A stretch of DNA of 64,000 nucleotides from Strigamia acuminata (GCA_949358305.1 OX442314.1:30799118-30863117), one strand, 5' to 3'; shown: positions 9,517 to 20,051, counted from the stretch's first letter. Translations and numbers: made by a program. Notes: a model not told the origin generated them from the sequence alone.

Positions 9517-11928
9517 TTAAATCTCATGTTCGATTTCCCCCGTTTCAGGAAAGTCGTCTTCATCGCTTGAGTCTTCATCGTCTAAATAACACGTATTGCT
9601 GTTGCCTTCCAAAGGTTCATTGCCCATCGCTAGTCGCTGCCTATCCTGCAAACGTCCTCTTCGTGCGTCTTCTTCAAAATAGACGTCACGTGCCTCTATG
9701 ACTCGATCTTCGTCCTCATCGTAAATGCGATATGCTCGCCTGTCCGCCGAATACCCGACCATTATCCCTTGTTGCGTCACAGCGTCCAACTTCTTCCGCA
9801 ACTGTTTGGGGATGTGCCTATGAGCCACACATCCAAAAGCCCGCAAATGAGTTATCACGGGTTTCTTCGCGTGTCGTAACTCGTATGGCGTGGTTCCAGG
9901 TCTGGTCGCTGTTGGTGTTCTGTTGATGGCGTGCACTGCAGTTGCCATCGCTTCACCCCAAAAAACATCAGGAAGTAACGCCCATGTTAATAATACTCGC
10001 GTTTTCTCCGTCACCGTCCTGTTATAGCGCTCGACGTCTCCGTTACTCTGGGCTGTGTACCGGACAGTCTTCTCGTGTCTAATCCCAAGTCGCTCCCAAG
10101 TAGTTCGCACGTAATCGTTACAAAATTCAGTACCGTTATCTGTTCTGACGGTGATCAACTTCAGTCCCGTTGACCTCTCCTCTCTCATTCGGTGTTTCTC
10201 GATGTAGTCGAATGCTTGACTCTTCTCCCGTAGTCCTGAAAAATATACAAATCGAGTGTAGTCATCAACAATGATCAAGGCATAACGACTCCCATCCAAT
10301 GCTGTAGGTAATGGGCCCATCAAGTCAATATGCCACAACTGCAATGGCTGTGTTGTTCGCGCTCCGCCCTTTAGTCGCTTAAAAGGTTTCCTGGGTTGCT
10401 TTCCCTGTATACACGCTACACATTCGGATAAGTGACCGGTTCCAAAATCAGTCCCAATCACAAGCTTTTGTCCCTTTATTTCGTCCATTTTTCGATCGCT
10501 AACATGCCCTAATCTCCGGTGCCATAAATCCTTCTTTGCAGTGGCATTGTCCGAAACTTGTTCAGGCTGTGCCGTCCCCTCGTCGTTCACCAGGTTGGCA
10601 TAGTCCACTTGAACAACTGCTGTTACGTCTAACACGTACATCTGGTCACGTCTGGTCGCTGACATTACAACTGACCCATCACTTGCAATGACCCATGCCC
10701 GCTCTTCATCGAAATTAATCTTTAACCCCTTTTTAGCAAGCCCATACACTGAAATCAGGTTGCCCCGCAATCTAGGAGCGTAAACCACATTCGCCAAATC
10801 TATATCAATGTCTTCAGTCTCGGTCTGAGTTGTTAACGTCAAAGTCCCTCGTCCTTTTGATTTTATTGCCGTGGTTGCTTCCGCAATGTGCACTTCACCC
10901 TCACCTTCTTCAAAATCTGTCAAAAAATCCCGGTGTGGAGTCATGTGCGTAGTTGCGCCAGAGTCCAGCACCCAGTCGGTTCGCTTGAGTGACCCCGTAG
11001 ACATAGCCGCATGAAAAGAATAGGACTTGTAACTGCGCAAGCGATCGTCGTTAGGCGCACTCGCATATTGCACCGTTGCCGTGTCCCGTCCTCCGTGTTG
11101 CGTTTGTTTTGCTCCTCGTCCCTGTGTCTGTCCCTTGCTCCGACAGTCTCGCGCAAAATGGCCCTTTTTGCCACAATTGAAACAGCTCCCATCACCGACG
11201 CCTCGTTCGCCACTTGGCTTGTCTTGACGACTCCTGCAGTTGCGCGCAAAATGACCCGGCTTCCCACACTCGTAGCATTTTCCCTTGCTTGGCTTGTCAT
11301 TTCTTGCCCTTGCCTTATATGCCCCTTCCTGGCTGAAACGTCCATTCTTCTCGTCTGCCCATCCCGCTTTCGACCGCAGTTGTCGTCGTATGTCCAGAAT
11401 CGTCATGTCGCGCTTTGCGTGAAAAGCGTCTGCCACACTATCATACTTGGCTGTCAGCCCCCTCACCAGGTAATAAACAAGCTCATCTTCATCAACTTGT
11501 CGTCCTGCCACCGCTGATCTCTTTCCTATCGCCACAACTCTGTCCACGTATCGTTCCACTTGCTCGTCGTTACGCATTCGCACGCTGGTTAATTCTCTTC
11601 CTATGTCAACTTGTCGATCTTTCGTGCGTCCCGCATGATGCGCCGCTAAGTCAAACCACATCTTTTTGGCGTTTTTGGTTCCAAATTGCAAATCGGCTTG
11701 TTGTGGGGTGAGCGTCGTGACAATCAATCCAAGCGCAACACTGTTTCGCCTCTTCCATTTATCCCACGCTGCACCTTGCCTCGGCATTGGCTCGTTCTCC
11801 ACGATCACCGTTTGCCACAGATTTCTTGAATCTAGTACAGCCTCCATTTGCATCGCCCAAACCAAGTAATTCTCTTCATCCAATAATGGTACTCGACTCA
11901 CGCCACATCCTTTCTCCTCGGCCGCCAT
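9517..11928 (-). CDS. Copia A gag, protease and integrase
   Basis: 803 residues from ATG at 11928. The N-terminal gag region has two CCHC zinc knuckles, CYECGKPGHFARNC and CFNCGKKGHFARDC (about 218-265). A protease motif LDSGATTHM follows near residue 325, then a pre-integrase segment LWHRRLGHVSDRK and the integrase core with D-L-M-G, R-T-D-N-G-T-E-F and a Glu in SNGDVERYN. It ends E-H-E-I-stop. The next in-frame sequence is the RT linker, so the TAA either terminates a Gag-heavy product by design or is a mutation. Confidence 0.95.
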   Translation of the reverse strand: MAAEEKGCGVSRVPLLDEENYLVWAMQMEAVLDSRNLWQTVIVENEPMPRQGAAWDKWKRRNSVALGLIVTTLTPQQADLQFGTKNAKKMWFDLAAHHAGRTKDRQVDIGRELTSVRMRNDEQVERYVDRVVAIGKRSAVAGRQVDEDELVYYLVRGLTAKYDSVADAFHAKRDMTILDIRRQLRSKAGWADEKNGRFSQEGAYKARARNDKPSKGKCYECGKPGHFARNCRSRQDKPSGERGVGDGSCFNCGKKGHFARDCRSKGQTQGRGAKQTQHGGRDTATVQYASAPNDDRLRSYKSYSFHAAMSTGSLKRTDWVLDSGATTHMTPHRDFLTDFEEGEGEVHIAEATTAIKSKGRGTLTLTTQTETEDIDIDLANVVYAPRLRGNLISVYGLAKKGLKINFDEERAWVIASDGSVVMSATRRDQMYVLDVTAVVQVDYANLVNDEGTAQPEQVSDNATAKKDLWHRRLGHVSDRKMDEIKGQKLVIGTDFGTGHLSECVACIQGKQPRKPFKRLKGGARTTQPLQLWHIDLMGPLPTALDGSRYALIIVDDYTRFVYFSGLREKSQAFDYIEKHRMREERSTGLKLITVRTDNGTEFCNDYVRTTWERLGIRHEKTVRYTAQSNGDVERYNRTVTEKTRVLLTWALLPDVFWGEAMATAVHAINRTPTATRPGTTPYELRHAKKPVITHLRAFGCVAHRHIPKQLRKKLDAVTQQGIMVGYSADRRAYRIYDEDEDRVIEARDVYFEEDARRGRLQDRQRLAMGNEPLEGNSNTCYLDDEDSSDEDDFPETGEIEHEI

Positions 11929-12027
11929 GCTTGTCTAAATATCTTCGTATCTTCAAAAAACCTCGTTTTGTGTTTGCCGCGCTCGTGGGTCACTCGTCGT
12001 ACGTCAACCGTTCGTCCCTCGTAACGT

Positions 12028-12117
12028 TTCCCGCACGTCGTGTCGCTTGCCGCACGTCGTGTCGCTTGCCGCACGTCGTGTCGCTTGCCGCACGTCGTGT
12101 CGCTTGCCGCACGTCGT
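12028..12117. repeat. 19-bp tandem repeat in copia A leader
   Basis: About four to five copies of CCGCACGTCGTGTCGCTTG between the 5' LTR and gag. Frames called here on either strand are translations of the repeat. Confidence 0.85.
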
Positions 12118-12327
12118 TGTGTCAGCCTCGTAACGTTTGCCGTACGTCGTAACGATCGACGTGGTCCCGAAACGTTCACTTGCAGAAACGTCAGAACGGC
12201 AAAACACTCGCTTGCTCACGCTTTCCTCGTTCGAATCTCCCACCGTCGTCAATTAGTCGCTTTGATTCATTACTTGCGCTCGCTCATCCTCCAATAACCG
12301 CGGAAAACCAACCTTCAGTTAACCACC

Positions 12328-12338
12328 CTCTGCTACCA
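12328..12338 (-). promoter_or_regulatory. Primer-binding site, initiator tRNA-Met type (copia A)
   Basis: The - strand reads TGGTAGCAGAG two bases inside the 5' LTR, complementary to the 3' end of arthropod initiator tRNA-Met (CUCUGCUACCA). The same site occurs in copia B at 35415-35425. Confidence 0.85.
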
Positions 12339-12340
12339 CT

Positions 12341-12546
12341 TGTGAGACATTTTACTGATCTTGAAGGTTGATTAATAACATTGAAGCTTAATTTATTCCA
12401 CACTATTTACACCGCCATATTGGTACAGAACGATACGAATCAGAATGTGTTGTTGCTACAGAAACGCGTCACGACACTGTTAAAACTTAAACTCATTATA
12501 ACAAATACAATTGATTGCTTTTCTTTCCAAGCACTTTACAATCACA
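12341..12546 (-). repeat. 5' LTR of copia A
   Basis: Identical by eye to 7441-7646. It should hold the promoter for the element on the - strand. Confidence 0.95.
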
Positions 12547-12551
12547 AAGTT

Positions 12552-13123
12552 GCCATATATTCAACATATTAGTTCGTCTTTCCCAAATAAAATAAATGGT
12601 TTTATTCCTGTGTATATAAATATACAGATTCAAAGTTCGTTTAAATTATTTTTCGTGTTTTTGTAAAAAGCAAAACAGATTTTAAAAAACATGCCGTATT
12701 TACTCACGGTTTAAGAATGTGTGCACGCTTCGCCTCGACCTAAAACACCGCTTAAAACTCACTCCATCCTTGGTTTTTGTTTGTGTGGTTTCTGTTGATG
12801 GTTTCTGGCTGTTTTTAATGTCCATTCAGCTTGAAGAAACTGCAAAAACACTAAAAAAAAATTTAAAAAAAAAGTATAAATAAATATATTCAATTACTAT
12901 TCTCTCATTTTTAGATTGCTATTTTACATTTACAATTTTAAAATCCTTTTCATTCTTAAAAATAAAATCTTTACAACTAAATGAGAAAGAGAAAATAAAT
13001 CTGTGAAAAATATGTGACAGCTGGTACCTGTTGATAACAAAATTAATGTATAGCGTGCAAAATTAAGTAAAAAAACCTCTAATGAGGTTGTATAACTCAA
13101 TACATCAAACATGCCGATCATAC
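12552..13123. repeat. Knottin upstream-type repeat, diverged copy
   Basis: From about 12745 it parallels the 3767 block (ACTCCATCCTTGG, GTTTCTGGCTG, TGTCCATTC). It leads into the conserved promoter of gene 3 with ATGTGACAGCTGG near 13010, matching ATGTGACAACTGG near 4130. No coding sequence. Confidence 0.55.
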
Positions 13124-13199
13124 ATAAATATCAGAAAATGCAGAAATCGTTCCATTTCAGGTAAACTTCACCAAGGGAACCTTATCCAGAAAAGTACAG
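13124..13199 (+). promoter_or_regulatory. TATA box and untranslated exon 1 of knottin gene 3
   Basis: ATAAATAT at 13124-13131, then AAACTTCACCAAGGG and a donor CAG/GTAACAAC at 13200. The matching acceptor is TTCCAG at 13879, just before the ATG exon. The layout is shared with gene 2, which supports it as a real promoter and first exon. Confidence 0.55.
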
Positions 13200-13205
13200 G
13201 TAACA

Positions 13206-13602
13206 ACTAACCTCCCAGATGCGCGCAATTTAAATGCGCGCGTCCTATATCCGCGCGTCCTAAATGCGCGCATATTAAATTAAATGAAAAATAACAAATG
13301 AAAAAAACCAAACTCAAATGCGCGCAGGAGGCCATAGAATTTTTATGTTTTACTGTTCGCGGTACCACTCGCACAATTTCTGCAGCGGGTCCATCTCGCT
13401 CTTGACCAGCAGTCGGTCGTTGAGCGCCTGGTTCTTCGCCAGTGGCATAAATTGGAGTTTCTTGTTCATTTTTTTGCGTTCGCACCTCTTTTTGCGGCAC
13501 TGGTCTGCACGATTCTCGGCCGTCAAATCGTCCAATTGACCACAAACAGTCATTTTGAATACACCTATTTATAATAACATTATATAAATTAAATATATTC
13601 AA
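13206..13602 (-). other. GCGCGC-rich insertion with possible bZIP-like fragment
   Basis: Between the untranslated exon and the repeated block, several ATGCGCGC words precede a GC-richer stretch. A - strand frame (13350-13553) reads E-N-R-A-D-Q-C-R-K-K-R-C-E-R-K-K followed by a Leu-containing helix, resembling a degenerate basic leucine-zipper basic region. It could be a gene fragment carried by a transposon. The match is by eye only and weak; another frame over the same DNA (13207-13602) is not convincing. Confidence 0.25.
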
Positions 13603-13903
13603 TTATTATTCTCTCTACAACTACATAAATTCTCATATATTCAGATTTATTTTAGATTTACATTTTTAACATTAAAAATAAAATCTTCAAAACAAAACGA
13701 GATAAAAATGTAAAAATTATATTCTCATCATTCAGCTCCGTCAGAGAAAATTGATAAAATCGAGAGAATCTTTTTTTCAATTTGAAATTGAACGCACTTA
13801 ATACGTTAACTCCTCTTTCGTGTTTCGAGCGAAGTTTGTGTTGTCTAATCCTTTTTCTAAACAATACCGTAAATTCCAGAATAAAAAAAAAACAAAAAAC
13901 ATC

Positions 13904-16332
13904 ATGTATCAGATTTCTCTTTACACGTGTTTTGCCCTTTTCCTGCTCGTAAACATCACACTGGCAGCGGTGTCAACAAGTAAGTTAACAAACAACTAAC
14001 CGTTTTAAACTAAAATTCTAAAATTGTATTATTTATTTTTATAAATTTTAGTTCAGACTGCTGACGGCCCAAAAACGATCGGGTAAATTAACATCCCCTC
14101 CCCCAATTAACATAATATCATAATTAATAATAATACTAATAGTAATACTACTAATAATAACACCTTTAACTCCTCTCTAGATGTGTAGATTATTACTCCG
14201 GTTGCGACACTGACTTAGAACGAGACCGCTGCTGCAATGGTGGTACATGCACCTTCCAAGATGATATTGGACGTTCCATTTGCTTACCAAAATCAGAAAA
14301 CAACCAGTATATTATCTTTATATACAAGGTGTTTCAGAATTCATGTTCCCACTTAGTCACAGCCCCAAAAACAATGAAAGATTTTAAATATCGCTCATCA
14401 CGCATATCTCCCACATTAAAATGATCAGTTTGTGTGTTTTTATTTGAGAATTGCTCTTTAACCTGGCAAACGTGGGCGATACGCGTGACGCGCGATATTT
14501 GAAATCTTCCATTGTTTTTGGGGCTATGACTAAGTAGGAATTATTTTTGATTAGTGGAAACATGATCTCCTGGTCCCCCTCTACAGTCTACACCCCCTAT
14601 TTCTGTGTAACATGAATTCTGAAACACCCTTGATACACAACCCACACGTGAAACGCATATACCTAATCGTAAGATACGTTTTCGTGCTAGATTAACCTGT
14701 GGTGAAACATTTAATCAATGTGACAATCGTATGATGAGCTTGGCCTGTTGCGATGATTTCGATCAATGCGACTGCTCCATGAATAACACCGCGATTTGTA
14801 CCTGCAAGAGATTACCGTAGGCTTCCCTGCTTCACACCCTAACTGATAAAATCAAACTAACTGCTTCAATAATTTATTTTCCAGTCTGAATTGGTGCATT
14901 CAAAACAACGCTAGCTGCACGTCCAACAAAAACGGCTGTTGCTCCGGATCTTCTTGCCAATGCAACAGCGATAACCAGGACTGCAAGTGTTTGCGCATAC
15001 CACGACTACCGTAAGAAGCACACACCCGCGAATTTCCTAATAAAATATTAAAATATTTTTTTTTCAAAGCTGTATTCAACAGAATGTTTCGTGCCAAAGT
15101 CGACCTTACAGCTGCTGCACGGGTTTCACATGCGTATGTGAAGATAATAGGCGAAATTGCCTTTGTAATGTACCACCACCACCAACACCAATACCGTAAA
15201 CGATTTATATTAGATCTACCTAGGACGATCAACTACAGGACTTCACATCTAGCACAATTTAATTGTTAGACTGTAATGCGATCCTGTCTTGTGTTCGTGG
15301 CGCCATCCGGCCAAAACGATGCAAAATGACGTTACTTTGCGGGCAAATGGCGGACAACTGACATCCCGCATTTACATTTTTGGCGAACGTTATAACTACA
15401 GTTCAATTTTATTTAACGTTTGATTTAAAATCAATAGAAAGTTTGCGGGATGCATTTTTCCCTTACAGTTAAAGACTATACGGTATGAAAATAGTGTAAG
15501 GGAAAAATGATAAATCAAGTTTTTGCGGGCTGCATTTTTTCCTTATCACTACACTATTTCAGCCAACTACTGACAGTTAGTAATTTTGGACCTAAAAATT
15601 CAATTTGAGGACGTAAATGTGCAAATTTCTGCATAAAATTCGATTATTATGCCTACAAAGTATGGTTTTGGGCCTAAAATTCAATTTAGGGCCTCACTTA
15701 TCATTCAATCTACGTACCTATGACTGTGATGTGTTTGATCGGGACAACAAAATATTCGCCATTTGCAATGGGCGGAGCTAACAATATAGTGTTCTCAATT
15801 CTGATTGGCTGCGCTATATTTTAATTTAGTGTTGAAAACGATACACTAAAGACTTTTCCCTTACAATATGGCACTAAAATAGTGTAACGTAGAGAAAAAT
15901 AAGGGAAAAATGCATTCCGCAAACTCTCTAATACCTAAAAATACAGTAAATAATTTTCAGGCATTGTTTTTAAATCAAAAGTTAAATAAAATTGAACTAT
16001 ATTGATAACGTCCGCCAAAAATGTAAATGCGGGATGTCAGTTGTCCGCCATTTGCCCGAAAAAAGTTCTAAAGATGCGGGATAACTTGGATTTCAAAAAA
16101 ATGGCGGATGTGACGTCCTGTACTGATCGTCCTAGGATCTAATTTCTGCAAAAATAGCAAACAATCTGCTTTCTGTTTCAGGAAAATGCCCTGTCTTCTA
16201 AGAGATGCAAAGTGCGATCCTAATGACGACCGCTGCTGTTGTACCGATCATTGCATCTGGCTGCCGTTATATAAGAGTTTCGGATGTAAAAAAAAACCTT
16301 TAAGTTCTTGGAAACCTGGTTGTACAGATTAA
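13904..16332 (+). CDS. Secreted five-module knottin-like protein, gene 3 (7 coding exons)
   Basis: Paralogue of gene 1 with the same seven-exon layout: 13904-13979, 14052-14082, 14181-14306, 14691-14816, 14885-15010, 15070-15195 and 16182-16332, giving 253 residues. All four middle module exons are exactly 126 nt and phase 2. The module pattern is C-x6-C-x(6-8)-CC in all five, with C-x-C-x(6-7)-C-x-C in modules 2-4. The signal peptide (CFALFLLVNITLAAV) matches gene 1. Intron 3 has taken a 308-bp MITE and intron 6 a 918-bp element, yet every exon stays open and every Cys is kept, which argues for selection. The function is undetermined beyond a secreted disulphide-rich protein. Confidence 0.85.
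14325..14632. mobile_element. 308-bp MITE in intron 3 of knottin gene 3
   Basis: Ends CAAGGTGTTTCAGAATTCAT and ATGAATTCTGAAACACCCTTG, flanked by ATA on both sides. Subterminal GCCCCAAAAACAATG also returns inverted as CATTGTTTTTGGGGC. The corresponding intron of gene 1 lacks it. Confidence 0.85.
15219..16136. mobile_element. 918-bp non-autonomous element in intron 6 of knottin gene 3
   Basis: Ends CCTAGGACGATCA and TGATCGTCCTAGG with a 5-bp target duplication ATCTA (15214-15218, 16137-16141). A second, inner inverted pair includes ATGGCGGACAACTGACATCC, returning near 16025-16055. Interior AT-rich, with words such as GGGAAAAATG repeated in both orientations. No transposase. The element is absent from the same intron of gene 1. 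Confidence 0.85.
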
Positions 16333-16645
16333 TGATTCTATTCCACACTTATTGTGACATCAAAATAAAAATGTATGCCTAAGCATGTATTTGTGTGAGA
16401 TTATTTGTTTAAAGTCTGGCTTAATGGGTTTTACGAGTCACTGGCCATAAATAATAATAATAATAATAATGAATTTGAAATTATTCACTTACTAATGCAA
16501 AAATCATTTTCCTTTTGTTTTCTTTTCGTTTTTATTCTTGTTTTCGATCAATCGATGTGCAATCAGTTCGTCTCTAAAACATGTTCGTCACCAAATGCAC
16601 TTTTCCTTCCCTCATAAATTGGCCATCGACTCGTCGTGTTCATGG
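16333..16645. repeat. 3' flank of knottin gene 3
   Basis: Matches the gene 1 downstream flank (1450-1578 and 2219-2395) without the insertion seen there. AATAAA near 16361. It ends abruptly at TCGTCGTGTTCATGG, where a second gene's 3' end begins. Confidence 0.7.
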
Positions 16646-17485
16646 TATGAGTGATTCTGTTCAAGCCTTATTGTGAGATCGAAATAAAATGTATGCCCAA
16701 CCATGAATTTGTGTAAGATTATATTTGTTTATAGTTTTGTTTGATTGGTTTTATACAATCTGAAATCATTATTTTCAAAATTTCATTCCGTTATAATTAT
16801 AATACACCGAATTTAGGACTTCGTCTCAGAACGAAATCGCAGAACAAAAAGTATTGCACCAAAATTACATTTTCCTTATATTACTAAAATTGCGAAATAA
16901 AATATGAACATTTTTTATTTCTTGCAACGCTTTGACACAATTAATAATCATCTTTTTATAACTTAATTTCAAACCAAAATTGAGTTTGATCGGAACTTGC
17001 ATAGTAAATAATAATAAATGACATTGAAATCATTCACTTACCAATGCAAAATACCATTTTCCTTTTGTCTTCGTTTCGTTTCCGTTCATTTAAAACATGT
17101 TCATCATAAAACGCACGTTTCCTAACCTCATAAATTAGTCATCGACTCCTCGTTTCGCTCCATAAATCACACGTTTCGCCCCATAAACTGGTCATCGATT
17201 CCTCGTTTCGCCGTAACAGCAGCCATTTTTCACGTAACGTCACATCGTGCTCACCCTGGTGCCAAAATTATGTAGTCACTAAACATAAAAACAAAATAAA
17301 TACAAAATAAGTGAATAAGTGGAGGAGGCCAAGAAATTTAAATAAACATTTAAATTTGATTTTCAATTCTATTAATTTTCGTGTAATTTTGAATATTTCC
17401 ACAAACTCCGCACAAAACCTTCGCTGCATTGCACAAACAAAAACCAAAGTGCTTTTCTCCCATTTTCTTACATAAACACGAGATT
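16646..17485 (+). pseudogene. Remnant of a fourth knottin gene: stop codon, 3' UTR and flank
   Basis: From ATGAGTGATTCTGTTCAAGC onward this copies the gene 2 stop codon, polyadenylation signal and 800 bp of flank (4941-5740). No coding exon precedes it; instead the gene 3 flank is joined directly. The simplest reading is a deletion or unequal crossover that removed a gene 2-like paralogue. Confidence 0.65.
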
Positions 17486-17677
17486 AACATATGATGTCAC
17501 CGAACGACTTTTTCGATGCATCGACATGAATAATCGATAAATTCAAAACGTTGACATTGAAACTCAGTCCCAAAACTTCCTCTTACGACTTCACACCACG
17601 ACCCATCTCCGAATAAGGATTAAAACAACCAAAACTTGAATTTTAATCAACTCGTAAAACACTAAACTCAACAAACA

Positions 17678-18369
17678 ATGACCGGATTCGACCCAAATTC
17701 GCTTTCCTACTGGACACACAACACACGGCAAGAAGAAGCAGCAGAAACGAGTGAAATAAACGCCCAAAATCAACACGAAAAACCGTGCCACCGTCATTCA
17801 GACGCAATTAGTTGGTCAAGATGCCACGACTGTGATCGTCTCTTCTGCTACGCTTGCTCGGCCGATCACGATTTTCTATTCGAGGATCACTTTACCACGA
17901 ATTTTAACGAACCCTTGTTAGACTCGACTCATGTTTCGCTTCTGCAAATCCGACGCCAATTTTTGCGGGAAATTCTCCAGCATACGGTTAATAGAAATCT
18001 ACTTAGACAATTAGCCGCCATGTCGAAAATCGGCCGAGATGTCGAAAGCGAGTTGCGCACAATGGGGAAACTCGTGCGGATGTTTATTAGGAAAAACTAC
18101 ACGCGTTTAGTGACTGATTTTAAAAGTGTTGTGATGCTTGAGAGTGAGTTTAGTTGTGAAAAAAATAAATAATAATGAATAAAATTTTTAATTTTATATA
18201 TTTTTTCTATTTAGTTGCCGCTTTGGAGTGGCATTTGTTTGAAATTCGAAGTTTGTTAGGACGTTCGCAGTGCCCGGATGTTGGTAATGAGAAACGGAGA
18301 AACGAAGCGTGTGTAACTGATATGGAAGAAGCAATTATCGCGTATAAGGATGTTATTCAGAAATCGTAA
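17678..18369 (+). CDS. B-box zinc-finger protein with coiled-coil tail
   Basis: Two exons, 17678-18143 and 18215-18369, with a 71-nt intron (GTGAGT...TTTAG), give 206 residues. Residues about 36-76 read C-x2-H-x8-C-x2-C-x4-C-x2-C-x3-H-x6-H, the zinc-ligand order of TRIM-type B-boxes. A long charged helix follows (LLQIRRQFLREIL, MSKIGRDVESELR), probably coiled coil. There is no RING or C-terminal domain, so if it acts in ubiquitin pathways it is as an adaptor; that is family inference. The ATG has ACAACAATG-like context. A 25-nt piece of this gene recurs at 20271-20295 and, altered, near 44091. Confidence 0.75.
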
Positions 18370-18785
18370 ACGAAGTTGAAACACTTGAAACATTACTACC
18401 CAGTTTGTTATTAATTTTATGTAGACTTTTTTTTTACGTTTTAATATTTTACAATGAAAATTCGACGTTTAAAACATTACAAATAAAATGAATTGTCTTT
18501 TGGCAGAAAAATGAAAATCAAACGTACATTTTAATTAATCTCGCATTACTTTCAATGGGGTCACTAAAAAATCTGTGTCCTCTATGTCCCAATCCACTGC
18601 AGGAAAAAATTTGCCATTTTACACGACACTTCTTACTTTGTCCAGGACTTCTCATCCGCCATTTTTTTCAGACAAACCTCGATTATCTGAACAGCATTAG
18701 GCAATTTTTTATCATTTTTGGCCGATTCTTATCGGTTTTTTAATCAATTTTTAATGTTCTCTTTTTCGATTTTCACATACCGTAT
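18370..18785. other. 3' flank of the B-box gene and duplicon edge
   Basis: Contains AATAAAATGAATTGTC (18482) and the edge of the segment shared with 39880-40020 and 49240-49380 (TTACTTTCAATGGGGTCAC). No gene seen. Confidence 0.5.
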
Positions 18786-19405
18786 TTTTAACCGGTTTTT
18801 AATGTCTTTAACCGGTTCTTAACCGGTTTTTAATGTTTTTAACCAGTTCTTAACCGGTTTTTAATGTCTTTAACCGGATCTTAACCGGTTTTTAATGTTT
18901 TTAACCAGTTCTTAACCGGTTTTTAATGTCTTTAACCGGATCTTAACCGGTTTTTAATGTTTTTAACCAGTTCTTAACCGGTTTTTAATGTTTTTAACCG
19001 GTTCTTAACCGGTTTTTAATGTTTTTAACCAGTTCTTAACCGGTTTTTAATGTCTTTAACCGGATCTTAACCGGTTTTTAATGTTTTTAACCGGTTCCTA
19101 ACCGGTTTTTAATGTTTTTAACCGGTTCTTAACCGGTTTTTAATGTTTTTAACCGGTTCCTAACCGGTTTTTAATGTTTTTAACCGGTTCTTAACCGGTT
19201 TTTAATGTTTTCAACCGGTTCTCAATCGGTTTTTAATGTTTTTAACCGGTTCTTAACCGGTTTTTTAATGTTTTTAGCCGGTTTTTAAATGTTTTTAACC
19301 GGTTTTTAATGTTTTTAACCGGTTTTTTAATGTTTTTAACCGGTTTTTAATGTTTTTAACCGGTTTTTAATGTTTTTAACGGATTCTTAACCGGTTTTTG
19401 ATGTT
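18786..19405. repeat. TTAACCGG minisatellite, about 620 bp
   Basis: More than twenty repeats built from TTTTTAATGTTTTTAACCGG and TTCTTAACCGG. The AACCGGTT core is palindromic. The same position in the other four copies of this segment has only one to three units (40075, 43160, 49445, 51600), so expansion happened in this copy alone. Confidence 0.95.
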
Positions 19406-19603
19406 TTTTTGTCAACTTTTATCCATTTTTGGTCGGCTTTAATGCTTTTTAACAATATTTCAATGAATTTTTATTTTCACATTCCTCAATAATCGAGGCT
19501 TTTGATTAATTTGATTGAATTTATTTGTTAAAAATAGATAAAGATATAATTTCAATGGTGTAGTTGAAGATACTACACTATAAAAAAAGACATGATTTTT
19601 TTT

Positions 19604-20051
19604 TCATTCGCATGTACAGATTCCATCGCGCCATCCATGTTTGGTCATCGTTGTATTTACATACGTGTACAGAGTTGTCTTCTTATCACCACGAGACGAC
19701 CAGCACGTCACATATTTGCAAACATTTTGCAATGTTTGTTCTTTCGTTTCTACAACAAATAGATAAAATATAATATAATGTAATATAATATACCGGTAAT
19801 ATAATACCACAAAATGTATGGCTCATTGCACCAAGCATGTCCAGTTTGCATTTTGGATAAAATTCTTCCCATGTCCCATGGTCAGTTTGGCCAGGAGTGT
19901 TGAAAACGTTTTCACAGTAATGATCCGCATCATTACAAAGGGCGACTAATTTCCAATTTTTTTCCAACTCTGCTTTAATTTGATCTTGGCTCTCTGCATT
20001 CATGCAGCAAGAATACAAACTCAAAACGAAACAAATAACCAACAGCCTCAT
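19604..20051 (-). CDS. Small secreted 8-cysteine protein, copy 1
   Basis: Exon 1 is 19808-20051 and exon 2 is 19604-19749, with a 58-nt intron (GTATTA...TTGTAG). The product is 129 residues. A signal peptide (CFVLSLYSCCMNA) is followed by eight cysteines in the mature part, in the blocks L-C-N-D-A-D-H-Y-C-E, K-C-K, F-C, V-C-K-Y-V-T-C-W and G-I-C-T-C-E-stop. I do not recognise the family. Five copies occur in this window inside duplicated segments; exon 2 is always 146 nt and exon 1 changes only by multiples of three, so the reading frame is under selection. On the - strand an A/T-rich TATAAATTAATT lies near 20125-20135, about 75-85 bp upstream of the ATG, as a candidate TATA box. Secretion is inferred from the leader. 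Confidence 0.8.

Larger units (their letters stand above)
7441..12546 (-). mobile_element. Full-length copia retrotransposon A
   Basis: Complete LTR element read on the - strand. LTRs 7441-7646 and 12341-12546 look identical along their 206 bp and have TG...CA ends. The 5-bp target duplication AAGTT is at 7436-7440 and 12547-12551. Coding order is gag, protease, integrase, reverse transcriptase, RNase H, which defines copia (Pseudoviridae-type order). LTR identity implies recent insertion. Three reading-frame problems (one in-frame TAA, one 5-bp duplication and FVDDI at the RT site) suggest it cannot move alone, or that it uses recoding at the TAA. Confidence 0.95.
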
